From Frischella japonica (GTDB taxonomy: Bacteria; Pseudomonadota; Gammaproteobacteria; Enterobacterales; Orbaceae), in contig NZ_JABURY010000011.1 of NCBI RefSeq assembly GCF_014489845.1, forward strand, positions 1 to 39,931: 39,931 nucleotides of DNA, written 5' to 3'. The position numbers and the translations under genes were made by a program. The notes beneath the pieces are model-generated. The model saw only the letters and a program-made list of their open reading frames with translations, ran no database searches and was not told where the DNA came from. Within the stretch, counting starts at the first letter, position 1, and the number at the start of each line of letters is the position of its first letter. Below, in pieces: positions 1-9,490 of this stretch.

Positions 1-148
1 AAAGACGTTAACATTATTTGAATGCCGGTAAGCTACCGGCTAATGTACAATAATTGCTAGCGCAGTTAATCATACAGGTTGTTATTTCGATGACACAAAA
101 AGAAAAACACCACAACTTATCGATTGAATACTATTTTAGGAAGGGAAT

Positions 149-1150
149 ATGAACTATCGTTTACCATTATTATTTTCAATTGTTTGTTTTATTTTATTAT
201 GGGTGATAACTATATTACAATTCAAATTTTTAACCATTTTACCGTTAGAGACAATTATTGATAGCATTCTTGATTCAGGAATACGACTGCTAACGTTTTT
301 TTTCTTTTTTCTGTTATTGAGTTGTATCTTTTTCAATCAGCAAAAGTTGTATTTGTTAACCACTAAAAACTATCAGCTCACAATCATATTAGCGATTGTT
401 TTTTCGGTTATTTTCTGTCTGACTGAATTTTTACTCCGTGAATTTTCGCTAAAAATAATTTCATCAACGTTATGGGACTCTATGTTCAATTCAAGTTCCG
501 AGTTAGATTTTAGTACTTATGACCCCAGAGTTATGCTACTGGTTTTTTCCACCATACCCCAACTATTTAATATTGCTTGCATTTTACCTATTAGTGGATT
601 AATTCTTTATGGTTTAGCGTTATTAAATAAGGGTTACTTTGATATACCGATATTTGAAAATAGCCAACCGTTTCAGTCGCAACAGATTGTTAATCAAAAT
701 ACAGCTAATCCCAAAATAGGGAAAGCATTGCCAAAATTGTATGGGATGATATTTAGTGCATTATTTTGTGTAGTAACGCACGGTATAATTTGGTATTTTT
801 ATAGAACTTTTTTTTATATATTTGGAGTAACAATTCATTTTGCAGAATATATCAATATAATCCTACTGTCGGGTTTAGTGACTACACTAGCAGATTTTAC
901 TCTATTATATATCACAACGCAGAATTCAGTTAAACGTATTTATCAATGGCTCCCAACAAGTAGTTTATTAAGTGCTAGTGCATTTACTATAGTAGTCTTT
1001 ATTTTGGTAAATACTATTATCTTGATTGGTTTATCAATATCTCTGGCTATATCACACTCACTTTCTTCATTTCTGTGTTGGTTTATCGTCTTACGGTATA
1101 TTGCGCTCTATTTGATAAGTCGTTTTTTCCTTAAACGCTCTTTTGGTTAA
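149..1150 (+). CDS. Multi-pass membrane protein, tandem copy 1
   Basis: Unknown family. The 333 residues contain about eight hydrophobic segments (near residues 8-30, 45-62, 77-97, 135-160, 196-218, 233-255, 278-303 and 306-328), so it is an integral inner-membrane protein with no signal-peptidase site. The start is fixed by AGGAAGG at 138-144, a few bases upstream. Residues 1-85 and the last 40, ending in RFFLKRSFG, are nearly identical to the next gene, while the central loop and helices have diverged. Conserved ends with a variable middle suggest recombination among paralogs or diversifying selection. No catalytic motif is recognisable. Confidence 0.8.
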   Translation: MNYRLPLLFSIVCFILLWVITILQFKFLTILPLETIIDSILDSGIRLLTFFFFFLLLSCIFFNQQKLYLLTTKNYQLTIILAIVFSVIFCLTEFLLREFSLKIISSTLWDSMFNSSSELDFSTYDPRVMLLVFSTIPQLFNIACILPISGLILYGLALLNKGYFDIPIFENSQPFQSQQIVNQNTANPKIGKALPKLYGMIFSALFCVVTHGIIWYFYRTFFYIFGVTIHFAEYINIILLSGLVTTLADFTLLYITTQNSVKRIYQWLPTSSLLSASAFTIVVFILVNTIILIGLSISLAISHSLSSFLCWFIVLRYIALYLISRFFLKRSFG

Positions 1151-1347
1151 CTTGTTGAAAATTTTATTTTTACTGTTTTATGACAGTTCGCCCATAACCA
1201 AAGACGTTAACATTATTTGAATGCCGGTAAGCTACCGGCTATTGTACAATAATTGCTAGCGCAGTTAATCATACAGTTTGTTATTTCGATGACACAAAAA
1301 GAAAAATGGCATAACTTAGCCATGGGATATAATTTTAGGAAGGGAAT

Positions 1348-2334
1348 ATGAACTACCGTTTACCATTATTATTTTCAATTGTTTGTTTTATTTTATTATG
1401 GGGGGTAACTTTATTACGACTCAATTTTTTTTACACTTTACCGCTAGAGACAATTATTTATAGCAGTCTTACTTCAGGAATGAAACAGCTAACGTTTTTT
1501 TGGTTTATTCTGTTATTGAGTTGTATTTTTTTCAATCAGCAAAAGTTGTATTTGTTAACCACTAAAAATTATCAGCTCACAATCATATTAGCGATTGTTT
1601 TAGTTGTTATTTCATATACAGCTAACATTTTAATATACTCATTTGCAGTAAATTTAACTAAATCAATATTATTAAAATATCAAGCGAGTTTTGATTTATA
1701 TGAAAATGACCCGAAGTTTTTTCTGTTGATTTTTCAAATAGCAGCACTTTTTACTTTTATTGCGCGATTACATATTGAGGGATTTGTTCTTTATATTTTG
1801 ATTGCGCTAAGTAAGCGTTTTTTTGACATCCCGACAATTGAAAACAGCCAAACGTTTCAGTCGCAACAAATTGTTAATCAAGATACAGCTTATCCAAAAA
1901 CAGAGAAAGCATTGCCAAAATTGTATGCGATGATTTTTAGTGCATTATTTTGTGCAGTAACGCACGGCATAACTTGGAACATTTGCGCATCATTCATTTT
2001 TTTATTTAATCTCCCGACAATATCCTATGAGCATTATTTGCTAGTTCATGTAGTTAGTTTTATAGTCATGTTGGTAAATTTTGTAGTAATATATACCGCT
2101 GGTCAAAAAGTCATTGTGCGAACCTATCAATGGCTACCAACGCGTAGTTTATTAAGTGCTGGTGCGTTTGCTATAGTGGGCTATATTTTAATCACTATTA
2201 TTATTTCGATTGTTTTACCAACATTGCTGGATATTTCTAAGTCATCATTATTAATCCTTATTTGGTTTATAGGCTTACATTATTTTGCGCTCTATTTGAT
2301 AAGTCGTTTTTTTCTTAAACGCTCTTTTGGTTAA
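1348..2334 (+). CDS. Multi-pass membrane protein, tandem copy 2
   Basis: Paralog of the preceding gene (328 residues), with the same leader hairpin, the same AGGAAGG ribosome binding site and the same termini. The segment from about residue 86 to 160 and the stretch around 200-260 differ strongly between copies, while the intervening NQQKLYLLTTKNYQL and ENSQ-FQSQQIVNQ regions are kept. About eight hydrophobic segments are predicted. No function can be assigned. The pair may be a phase- or sequence-variable membrane protein family; this rests only on the conserved-ends, variable-centre pattern. Confidence 0.8.
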   Translation: MNYRLPLLFSIVCFILLWGVTLLRLNFFYTLPLETIIYSSLTSGMKQLTFFWFILLLSCIFFNQQKLYLLTTKNYQLTIILAIVLVVISYTANILIYSFAVNLTKSILLKYQASFDLYENDPKFFLLIFQIAALFTFIARLHIEGFVLYILIALSKRFFDIPTIENSQTFQSQQIVNQDTAYPKTEKALPKLYAMIFSALFCAVTHGITWNICASFIFLFNLPTISYEHYLLVHVVSFIVMLVNFVVIYTAGQKVIVRTYQWLPTRSLLSAGAFAIVGYILITIIISIVLPTLLDISKSSLLILIWFIGLHYFALYLISRFFLKRSFG

Positions 2335-2472
2335 CTTGTTGAAACTTTTATTTTTACTGTTTTATGATAGTTCGTTCATAACTAAAGGCGTTAACTTTAT
2401 TTGAATGCCGGTTAATCACCGGCTATTGCATAATAATATAAATTGATGTTCGCGAGTAACTAACTACGACTA

Positions 2473-2658
2473 GTACTGAAAATAGGGGCGTTAGCTTTAC
2501 CGCCATTAATTAAACAAATTGCGATTAATGCCTTTTTAAAACACATTGATGAGCAACATGTAATATTACTTGTGCAATCAAGATATGGTTATTTAGTAAA
2601 AAATACAGCAAATATGATTATGATATGGTTAAGTGAAACATTAGCAAGTTATCGTTAG
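2473..2658 (+). pseudogene. dnaX: dnaX 3'-end fragment (DNA polymerase III tau C-terminal domain)
   Basis: An open frame without a start codon ends at TAG 2656-2658 and reads LALPPLIKQIAINAFL, then VILLVQSRYGYLV, then IWLSETLASYR. This follows the alpha-binding C-terminal domain of tau (L-x3-G-x2-KQ-A-x-N pattern, then the LHLRSS-like strand). An in-frame stop lies just upstream, so only about 60 codons remain. In many gammaproteobacteria dnaX directly precedes ybaB, as the fragment does here. The amplified membrane genes seem to have been inserted at, or duplicated through, the dnaX 3' end. An intact dnaX would lie left of the window. Confidence 0.55.
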
Positions 2659-2891
2659 CATATAAGTCTATATTAATGTTAAAGCTTAATTGGACAAACA
2701 CATTCTCCCCCTTCAGATATCTCAAGTATTCTTTTTGATTAAATGTGATTAAGCTGGAAAAATGGTTAACAAAATTAGTAAAGCCGCGGTTATCTTAATT
2801 TTTTAAAGCAAAAAATGATGAAAGTATTAATCCTCTGTAATATAATGACCCAGTTTCAAATATTGACAATTATTGATTAAGAGGAAGTAAT

Positions 2892-3230
2892 ATGTTTTCT
2901 GGTGGTAAAGGTGGTCTGGGTAATTTGATGAAGCAAGCGCAACAAATGCAGACACGCATGCAGAAAGTTCAGGAAGAGATAGCACAAATGGAAGTAACTG
3001 GAGAGTCTGGCGCTGGGTTGGTTAAAGTTACCGTAAATGGTGCACATAATTGTCGTCGTGTCGCAATCGATCCATCTTTACTTACTGATGATGATAAAGA
3101 TATGTTAGAAGATTTGATTGCTGCTGCGTTCAATGATGCGAGTCGTCGCTTAGATGATGCGCAAAAAGAAAAAATGGCACAAGTTACAGGTGGGATGCAA
3201 TTACCTCCCGGTTTCAAAATGCCATTTTAG
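2892..3230 (+). CDS. ybaB: Nucleoid-associated protein YbaB/EbfC
   Basis: 112 residues, close to the usual 109 for YbaB. The N-terminal helix is rich in Gln and Met ([20 protein letters not shown]), followed by the conserved [14 protein letters not shown] strand region and a C-terminal [12 protein letters not shown] tail typical of the family. YbaB is a tweezer-shaped dimer that binds DNA and is usually encoded between dnaX and recR; both neighbours are present here, though disturbed. The start is supported by AGAGGAAG about 6 bases upstream. A likely promoter lies in the 230 bp before it but is not sharply defined. Confidence 0.95.
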   Translation: MFSGGKGGLGNLMKQAQQMQTRMQKVQEEIAQMEVTGESGAGLVKVTVNGAHNCRRVAIDPSLLTDDDKDMLEDLIAAAFNDASRRLDDAQKEKMAQVTGGMQLPPGFKMPF

Positions 3231-3299
3231 AGCATACTAATGCATTACTGTTTACCGTTAGTATTTTCAGCATCTGTTTAGTTTGTGATAGGTTATAGA

Positions 3300-3626
3300 T
3301 TTATTTCTCCAAATAAGTTTTTGTTCTACTTTGGCAGAGATTGTTGACTCTTGTAGTGCAGCTGTAAATTGACTAACGTTATTTTGGTTTCTTTTGTTAT
3401 TGAGTTGTACTATTTTCAACTGGAATAACTTATATTCTTAAATTACTAAAATTAACTGCTGATCACTTCATTGGCTGTTGTTTTTTGGGAAACTTTCAAT
3501 GTAGCTATGTTTTAATTCACATTAACTGGCAGCGTTCGGCATTTTAATGATATTTGTTTGCTATGTGAAATTATATTGGATGCTATTTTATAAGCTGTTT
3601 TTGTTAAAACGCTTCTTTGGTTAAAT
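3300..3626 (+). pseudogene. Decayed third copy of the tandem membrane-protein gene
   Basis: Between ybaB and recR the sequence aligns in blocks with the two membrane genes. 3315-3420 matches their region encoding LETI...QLTFFWFILLLSCIFFNQQ, and 3590-3626 matches the 3' end encoding LISRFFLKRSFG. The middle is mostly deleted and no frame stays open. It shows that the family once extended past ybaB, splitting the normal ybaB-recR spacing of a few bases to 420 bp. Confidence 0.7.
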
Positions 3627-3654
3627 TATTTATGTTTGATATTTGGATTGTTAA

Positions 3655-4263
3655 ATGCAAATTAGTCCACTTTTAGAATCTTTAGTTGAAGCTTTACGAT
3701 GCTTACCCGGTGTTGGACCAAAATCAGCCCAGCGTATGGCTTATCACTTATTACAACGTGATCGCCACGGTGGAATTAAATTAGCGCAAATATTGCATGA
3801 TGCAATGGTAAATATAGGACATTGTCAAGATTGTCGGACTTTTACCGAACAAGAACAGTGTCGAATTTGCGGCAACATCAAGCGACAACAAAGTGGACAA
3901 TTATGTGTTGTTGAAACACCATCAGATATACTTGCTATTGAACAAACCGGTCAATATAGCGGACGGTATTTTGTGCTACTAGGTCATTTGTCGCCATTAG
4001 ATGGAATCGGTCCAAACGAAATTGGTTTGGATATTTTAAAACAACGGTTAGCAAATGAATCCATTAAAGAAGTAATTTTAGCTACCAATCCAACGATTGA
4101 AGGTGATGCGACGGCTAATTTTATCGCCCAAATGTGTGATCAATTCAATATAGTCGCAACACGTATTGCTCACGGCGTGCCAGTTGGTGGCGATTTAGAA
4201 ACCGTAGATGGTACGACATTATCTCATTCATTTTTAGGTAGGCAAAAAATCGATCTTTCTTAA
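3655..4263 (+). CDS. recR: Recombination mediator RecR
   Basis: 202 residues, the normal length. It shows the helix-hairpin-helix [17 protein letters not shown] (17-33), a four-cysteine zinc site C57-x2-C60...C69-x2-C72, and a Toprim domain starting at [12 protein letters not shown] (85-96) with [12 protein letters not shown]. RecR acts with RecF and RecO to load RecA on gapped DNA. The upstream Shine-Dalgarno is weak (GGA), probably because the ancestral coupling to ybaB was broken by the decayed gene copy. Confidence 0.96.
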   Translation: MQISPLLESLVEALRCLPGVGPKSAQRMAYHLLQRDRHGGIKLAQILHDAMVNIGHCQDCRTFTEQEQCRICGNIKRQQSGQLCVVETPSDILAIEQTGQYSGRYFVLLGHLSPLDGIGPNEIGLDILKQRLANESIKEVILATNPTIEGDATANFIAQMCDQFNIVATRIAHGVPVGGDLETVDGTTLSHSFLGRQKIDLS

Positions 4264-4450
4264 TAGTATTTTATTACTGCCTAAAATAGTATAGAAGTTC
4301 TATTCATAATACAAATATGATGGTATATAACGGTGATAATTCCAGAAGATGGTAATGAAAATTTTTAAAATTTATGCTACCAATCCACTTTGAATTATGA
4401 TTCAGTTTTGAGAGATTAAATTGATGATAACAAAAATTAAGGAGCCAAAT

Positions 4451-5269
4451 ATGACTTATAAAGCGGTTGCGTTTGATATGGATGGGACTTTATTAAATAA
4501 TCAACGAATCATTCTACCGGAAACCGTTAAGGTATTAAATAAACTTAAGCAAATGGGGATTAAAGTTATTTTAGTTACCGGACGTCATCACTCCATGATT
4601 TATCCTTATTATCATCAATTACAATTAACCACTCCTGCTATTTGTTGTAACGGCTCATATCTTTATGATTTTGAGAAAAAAGCCTATTTCGATGCCAATC
4701 CATTAACAAAAGATCAAGCTAAAAAGTTGGTTAATTTAGTTAACCAGTATAAAATTCATACTTTGGTATATACCGATCAATATATTACTTATGAAGTCCT
4801 TGATGATCATCTTCTAAGTTTATTTGAGTGGACAAAAACTTTACCACCTCATTTGCAACCCGAATATGTAAAAGTCGATAGTTTTATGACATTAATCGAT
4901 AATGCTAAAGAAATTTTTAAATTTGCGACCAGTTCACATGACATTCCAGTTTTACAAGCATTTTCTGCTGAGCTTGAAAAACAAGGTGATTTTGAATGTG
5001 AATGGTCCTGGGTCAATCGTGCTGATGTTGCTGCAAAAGGCAACAGTAAAGGAAGCGGTTTAGCCAATTGGGCAAAACATGAAGGAATTCCCTTAGAACA
5101 AATTATTGCGTTCGGTGACAATTATAATGATTTATCAATGTTAACTATGGCCGGTTTGGGCATTGCAATGGGCAATTCCGATGATGAAATCAAACAACAG
5201 GTAGATCGGGTGATTGGTGATAATAATAGTCCGAGTATTGCTGAAGAGTTGAGTCGTATTTTTTTATAA
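4451..5269 (+). CDS. ybhA: HAD-family pyridoxal phosphatase YbhA
   Basis: Cof-type haloacid dehalogenase hydrolase of 272 residues. Motif I is D9-M-D11-G-T, motif II VTGR, and the C-terminal metal site GDNYNDLSML. TPAICCNG-YLYD and ECEWSW are shared with E. coli YbhA, which dephosphorylates pyridoxal phosphate. A longer frame opens at TTG 4421, but AAGGAG at 4439-4444 sits right before ATG 4451, which matches the family N-terminus. The stop abuts the truC start codon, so the two are probably co-transcribed. Confidence 0.88.
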   Translation: MTYKAVAFDMDGTLLNNQRIILPETVKVLNKLKQMGIKVILVTGRHHSMIYPYYHQLQLTTPAICCNGSYLYDFEKKAYFDANPLTKDQAKKLVNLVNQYKIHTLVYTDQYITYEVLDDHLLSLFEWTKTLPPHLQPEYVKVDSFMTLIDNAKEIFKFATSSHDIPVLQAFSAELEKQGDFECEWSWVNRADVAAKGNSKGSGLANWAKHEGIPLEQIIAFGDNYNDLSMLTMAGLGIAMGNSDDEIKQQVDRVIGDNNSPSIAEELSRIFL

Positions 5270-5989
5270 ATGTTAGATATTCTTTATCAAGATGATTATC
5301 TGATTGCAATTAATAAACCATCTGGTTGGTTAGTGCATCGTAGTTGGTTAGATAAGCAAGAAAAAGTGGTAATTATGCAGACGCTGCGTGATCAAATCGG
5401 GCAGCATGTTTATCCTGTTCATCGCTTAGATCGCCCTACGTCTGGTGTTTTACTATTTGCTTTATCAAGCCAAATAGCTAATTTAATGGCAACCCAATTC
5501 GCTATGCATCAACCGCGAAAAATTTATTATGCCGTAGTACGTGGATATGTCAATCAGGCAAATATTATTGATTATCCTCTAGTCGAAGAACTCGATAAAA
5601 TTGCTGATAAATTTAGTCATAAAAATAAACCCGCACAATCTGCAATTACGCATTATCGTCCCTTAAGTCAAATTGAGATTCCCATGGCAGTGGGTAAATA
5701 TTCAACAGCACGTTACAGCTTAATTGAATTAAAACCGTTAACCGGCCGGAAACATCAATTACGGCGTCATATGAAACACATTTTTCACCCTATTCTTGGT
5801 GATAGTAAACATGGCGATCTACATCAGAATCGAGCATTTAGTGAGTTTTTTGCCATACATCGGTTAATGTTACATGCCAGCGAGTTAACATTTATACATC
5901 CAATTACTCAGCAAACTATCATAATTAATGCCCCAACTGGAATTCAATGGCAAAATATTATTACTCAGTTTAAACCATTAGTTGACTAA
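5270..5989 (+). CDS. truC: tRNA pseudouridine(65) synthase TruC
   Basis: 239 residues of the RluA-type pseudouridine synthase fold. The catalytic Asp is D54 in HRLDRPTSG. NKPSGWLVHRSWLD, VRDQIGQH-like and LDYPLVEELDKIADKF-like stretches are close to E. coli TruC, which modifies U65 of tRNA-Ile1 and tRNA-Asp. It is about 20 residues shorter at the C terminus than the E. coli protein. The ATG follows the ybhA stop with no gap, indicating translational coupling. Confidence 0.93.
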   Translation: MLDILYQDDYLIAINKPSGWLVHRSWLDKQEKVVIMQTLRDQIGQHVYPVHRLDRPTSGVLLFALSSQIANLMATQFAMHQPRKIYYAVVRGYVNQANIIDYPLVEELDKIADKFSHKNKPAQSAITHYRPLSQIEIPMAVGKYSTARYSLIELKPLTGRKHQLRRHMKHIFHPILGDSKHGDLHQNRAFSEFFAIHRLMLHASELTFIHPITQQTIIINAPTGIQWQNIITQFKPLVD

Positions 5990-6129
5990 ATATTGTTCTA
6001 AATTACGGAACAATTATTTATTTAATGATCAACTGCAAGCCATCATCACGAGATATATCGTTATGCTAATATCATTAAAGCTAAATTTGCGATAAACTAA
6101 GGCTATTGCCAGCTATTGGAGAGATTGCA

Positions 6130-6912
6130 ATGTATAGTAATTTTGTTCCAACACATTTATTGCCTTACGCTGATCAGCTGATTGCTGATCTTAAAGCATT
6201 AGATGCAAAGCCGTCATATTGCCCATATTGTCAATATAATCAATTTTATTTAGTTCATGATCATCCTAAATATTACCGTTGTAAGGCTTGTCATAAAGGG
6301 TTTAATCGAAGTCTAAATACCCCTTTCTATCGTTTAACACCCATTGAAGATTTACCCGTCATTGCCATACGTCGGTTGTGTGGACAAAGTTTGTTTATGA
6401 TCCGTGAAGAATTAAATTACAGTATTGCGGTTGTGAAAAATCGTATTCAAGCGATTGATAGGTATATGCAAACTGTTTATCCCGAGTTATTTCAATGGAG
6501 TCAAAATTTTATTTATGCTCCCAAAAATGAGCTACCACAAATTATTATTCAACAGGTTAATGAATTAAAAACATGGATTAATGACCAGCTTAATGTTACA
6601 CATGCGAATTGCCCTTATTGTGGCTCAATGAAAACAAATCGCATAACTGAAAAACGTGCGCAATTTCGTTGTAATCAATGTTGGCGATATTTCAGCTATT
6701 TGAAAGGAACTGGGCTTGAACATTTACGGCACAGTGATAAATGGTTTTTAATGATCGATTTGTTAGCAAGAGGAAAAAACGTTGATGAGATGCAACTCGA
6801 TTTAGGTTTATGCCGAACAACTATCTTTAAAAATAGAAAAATTTGGTTAAAAATAATTCAACATCAAGGGTTGCTAGTTTTACATGAATGGATTTTAGGA
6901 CGAAAGAATTAG
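6130..6912 (+). CDS. Protein with two zinc ribbons and helix-turn-helix-like segments (DUF746-like)
   Basis: 260 residues from ATG 6130, chosen because GGAGAG lies 8 bases upstream; the frame could begin at TTG 6106. The layout is duplicated. Each half has a CPYC...C-x2-C zinc ribbon (near residues 32-58 and 161-190) followed by a helical segment with an RxL-x-G and LxLxxxTxxxxR-like helix-turn-helix. This resembles the InsA-type zinc ribbon of IS1-like elements, but no catalytic DDE domain and no flanking inverted repeats are present. It is most likely a domesticated or regulatory DNA-binding protein. Function unknown. Confidence 0.7.
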   Translation: MYSNFVPTHLLPYADQLIADLKALDAKPSYCPYCQYNQFYLVHDHPKYYRCKACHKGFNRSLNTPFYRLTPIEDLPVIAIRRLCGQSLFMIREELNYSIAVVKNRIQAIDRYMQTVYPELFQWSQNFIYAPKNELPQIIIQQVNELKTWINDQLNVTHANCPYCGSMKTNRITEKRAQFRCNQCWRYFSYLKGTGLEHLRHSDKWFLMIDLLARGKNVDEMQLDLGLCRTTIFKNRKIWLKIIQHQGLLVLHEWILGRKN

Positions 6913-7057
6913 CATTGGTAATTTCAATATTATGAGATTTAAGCGTTATTTTGTTAGCAAATAAATTTAAAGCCTAAAATTTAACAATGTGCCATAAAAT
7001 TTTTATCCCAAAATGCTGTGGTTTACTTGATAAAATATAAATAAAATTGAGAATGTT

Positions 7058-7933
7058 ATGAATAAAACAACGATTGATTATATCGCTATCGGTCAACGAT
7101 TACGCGCTTATCGAATTGCGGCTTCATTAAAAGCGGAGGATGTAGCAAAGCGTTTAAACATTTCTCGAGCAGCGGTTTATCGTTTAGAAAAAGGTGAACT
7201 CATTAAAATTGAAACACTTGATCGCCTTGCAGTTTTACTCGATACATCTTTAACAAGTTTATTAGGTGTTGATAATGAATACTATTCTAGTGGAGATGGT
7301 TTCTTCGAACGAATGAAACAATTAGAAGAACAATCCAGCCATATAATGTCTCATTTTGATCCATTTTCGTTTCTATTAATGTCTGATAATTATTTGCAAC
7401 ATTTAGCAACAATGTTAGCCGAGGCAAATCTTCCACAAGATAGCGTAAAGATCGCTGCGACATTAGCTATTTTAAAAGAACGTAAACAAAATTATCTAAC
7501 CCATTTTCCACGGATTTTGAATCTTATTGGTTTGCAGAATGTAGAACATTTGTTACATTTAGGGTTAATCGGCAATATGAATGTTTCTTCTGAGCAACGA
7601 AAGCAACGTTGTTATTTAGCAAAGCAAGAGGTATGTCATTTAATTGATCTATTAGAGTTACATGGTAATAAAATTGAAATTGCGATTACCCAAGAAAGTA
7701 TTCCATCGTTAACCTTCCAGATTTTTTATCAGCAGCAGCAACCGCTGGCTTTAGCGGTAAGTCCCTTTCGTTTAGGTGAATTACCCAATGTTACCACGGG
7801 AATTGCTTCAATCACCGCTTCACATGAGGCGATTAAACGCTACCAACAATTGTTTCATCGATTATGGCAAAATAGTGCTAAAAATCAGCAAGCAATCGAT
7901 TTGCTAAAAACCACAGTAATGCGTTATGAGTAA
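7058..7933 (+). CDS. XRE-family transcriptional regulator
   Basis: 291 residues. The N-terminal Cro/CI-type helix-turn-helix spans residues 10-65 (IGQRLRAYRIAASLKAEDVA, ISRAAVYRLEKGE, ETLDRLAVLLDTSL). The rest is a helical domain of unknown ligand, with FDPFSFLLMSDNYLQHL and a repeated helical pattern. It stands alone on the strand, with a weak Shine-Dalgarno (TTGAGAA) before ATG. It precedes the decayed yhbP-like gene and ubiX and may once have controlled them, but no operator is evident. Confidence 0.8.
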   Translation: MNKTTIDYIAIGQRLRAYRIAASLKAEDVAKRLNISRAAVYRLEKGELIKIETLDRLAVLLDTSLTSLLGVDNEYYSSGDGFFERMKQLEEQSSHIMSHFDPFSFLLMSDNYLQHLATMLAEANLPQDSVKIAATLAILKERKQNYLTHFPRILNLIGLQNVEHLLHLGLIGNMNVSSEQRKQRCYLAKQEVCHLIDLLELHGNKIEIAITQESIPSLTFQIFYQQQQPLALAVSPFRLGELPNVTTGIASITASHEAIKRYQQLFHRLWQNSAKNQQAIDLLKTTVMRYE

Positions 7934-8264
7934 ATCGGTTGAAAAATAATCTGACTGATAAATTGTGTAATCAAAATTAAGATTAATAGACGTGGATCCT
8001 TGCAAGAACGCTTAAGATTAACTATCTAACATATATAATTATGTATTATGCATTTTTAGTGTCATTGCGATTACCTCGATTAAGATTAAGAAATAATCGT
8101 TCATATAGTCAACTTAAAAAATAACAACGAATAATATTATTAGCTACTTATCTAATAAATCTCTACAAAAGCTAACGTAATTGTTAGGAGAAAATTTAAT
8201 GATTGATTGCTATAATGAGCAGTAAAATGTTTTGGTAATAAAAGCTTGCTAAGCGATGAAAGGG

Positions 8265-8665
8265 CTCTAATAAAAATAGCGGATGATTTAAAAAAACAGA
8301 CCACTTTAACACTACGCAGTGTTCAAGATAATCGACCATCGGTTGTAACTGTTTTATGTTTTTGATTTAAATAGCGTATCTTTAATGATAACGAGTCAGC
8401 ACGCAAAGATTATGCTATTTAATCAGCAAGTTGCCGATACTGTTACCAATCAAACGTTTTTTATAGGTAAAGTTAAAGTGTTTAGTATCATGGGGTCATT
8501 TCATTATTGTATAATCAAGCAGAAAAAACTCGACAACGTTTTAGACTATGCTATTTAGTAGCACATTTTATACCAACACCGATAGGGAATATTAAGATTG
8601 ATTATTTAAAAATGATGAATAATAGCTTGGGCTTTACCCAAAAAGTATTGACAAAAAATCGCTAA
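8265..8665 (+). pseudogene. yhbP: Decayed YhbP-like (pyridoxamine-5'-phosphate oxidase fold) gene
   Basis: Fragments in different frames line up with the small FMN-binding-split protein YhbP. An N-terminal part reads LKKQTTLTLRSVQDNRPSVV. A middle part reads QHAKIMLFNQQVADTVTN. The C-terminal part reads FIPTPIGNIKIDYLKMMNNS then LGFTQKV and ends at TAA 8663-8665; it corresponds to the WEIRLDEIKFTDNTLGF end of YhbP. Stops and at least two frameshifts separate them, so the gene is dead. The rest of the 7934-8764 interval holds no gene that I can see. Confidence 0.6.
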
Positions 8666-8764
8666 ATAAGATGCTAATGTAGCATCAATTTAATACTTTA
8701 TGAATAGCGATGTATCTAAATTGTTAACCAAAATCAATTATATCAACTGATGAGGTAAATTAAG

Positions 8765-9334
8765 TTGAAAATTATTGTCGCTATTACCGGAGCAACTGGT
8801 GCACCGTTAGCTATCAAAGTGATTAAACAATTAAAAGAGCTTAATGTAACAGTACATTTAATTGTATCGAAATGGGGTAAAACTACGATTCAGCATGAAT
8901 GTGATATGAGCTATCAAACACTATGTGATATGGTAGATGTAGTGCATTCAGTAAATGATCAAAGTGCATCGATAGCGAGTGGTTCTTTTAAGACGGATGG
9001 TATGATCATTGTGCCATGTAGTATGAAAACATTGGCAGCGATTCGATGCGGATTTGCTGATAATTTAATTAGTCGCGCCGCCGATGTCATCTTGAAAGAA
9101 CGTCGGAAACTAATTATTGTTCCTCGCGAAACACCATTAAGTACAATTCATCTAGACAATTTGTTCTATCTATCCAAACTGGGGGTAACAATCATTCCGC
9201 CAAATCCGGCATTTTATCATCATCCTCAAACAATTGATGATATTTTAACGGATATTGCGGTGCGTATTTTGGCACAATTTGATTTAAATCATCCGAGCGC
9301 AAAAAGTTGGCAAGGATTGCATGATCATCAATAA
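8765..9334 (+). CDS. ubiX: UbiX-family flavin prenyltransferase
   Basis: 189 residues, the standard length. Rossmann-like flavoprotein with the N-terminal ITGATGAPLA nucleotide loop, SGSFKTDGMIIVPCSMKTLAAI, the ISRAADVILKERR helix, the VPRETPL motif and the PPNPAFYHHPQ loop. UbiX joins dimethylallyl phosphate to FMN to make prenylated FMN for UbiD-type decarboxylases in ubiquinone synthesis. Initiation is at TTG, with GAGGT about 9 bases upstream. No ubiD is in the window. A Pad1/EcdB-type role for another decarboxylase is possible. Confidence 0.88.
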   Translation: MKIIVAITGATGAPLAIKVIKQLKELNVTVHLIVSKWGKTTIQHECDMSYQTLCDMVDVVHSVNDQSASIASGSFKTDGMIIVPCSMKTLAAIRCGFADNLISRAADVILKERRKLIIVPRETPLSTIHLDNLFYLSKLGVTIIPPNPAFYHHPQTIDDILTDIAVRILAQFDLNHPSAKSWQGLHDHQ

Positions 9335-9490
9335 TGTCGAAAATTATTGGCTAACCATGATGTAGATTCAATTTCTTTCGGAATAACCAAAAACTTATGA
9401 TTTTCATAAATAAAAGCGATAATGATTTTATTGAGTTATCGGTGTATTCCTTCTACAATGCTCTATATTTTAATAAATAAGGGAATATTG

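Larger units (their letters stand above)
1..2440. repeat. Tandem duplication, 1.2-kb unit, with a third partial copy
   Basis: The sequence from base 1 reappears from base 1201 with an exact 1200-bp offset. The shared part covers a 7-bp-stem hairpin (24-40 and 1224-1240; GCCGGTA/TACCGGC, loop AGC), about 100 bp of leader, the AGGAAGG ribosome binding site and the first and last parts of the two membrane-protein genes. The hairpin and its flank occur a third time at about 2384-2440 (2407-2423, looser loop) with no intact gene behind it. No transposase or terminal inverted repeats are visible, so this looks like recombinational gene amplification. Copies may continue left of the window. Confidence 0.9.

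Noticed and set aside
1-2440. 1.2-kb unit as a mobile element
   Set aside because: No transposase and no terminal inverted repeats; simple tandem amplification explains it.
6130-6912. IS1-type insertion sequence
   Set aside because: Zinc ribbons look transposase-like, but there is no DDE catalytic domain, no terminal inverted repeats and no target duplication visible.
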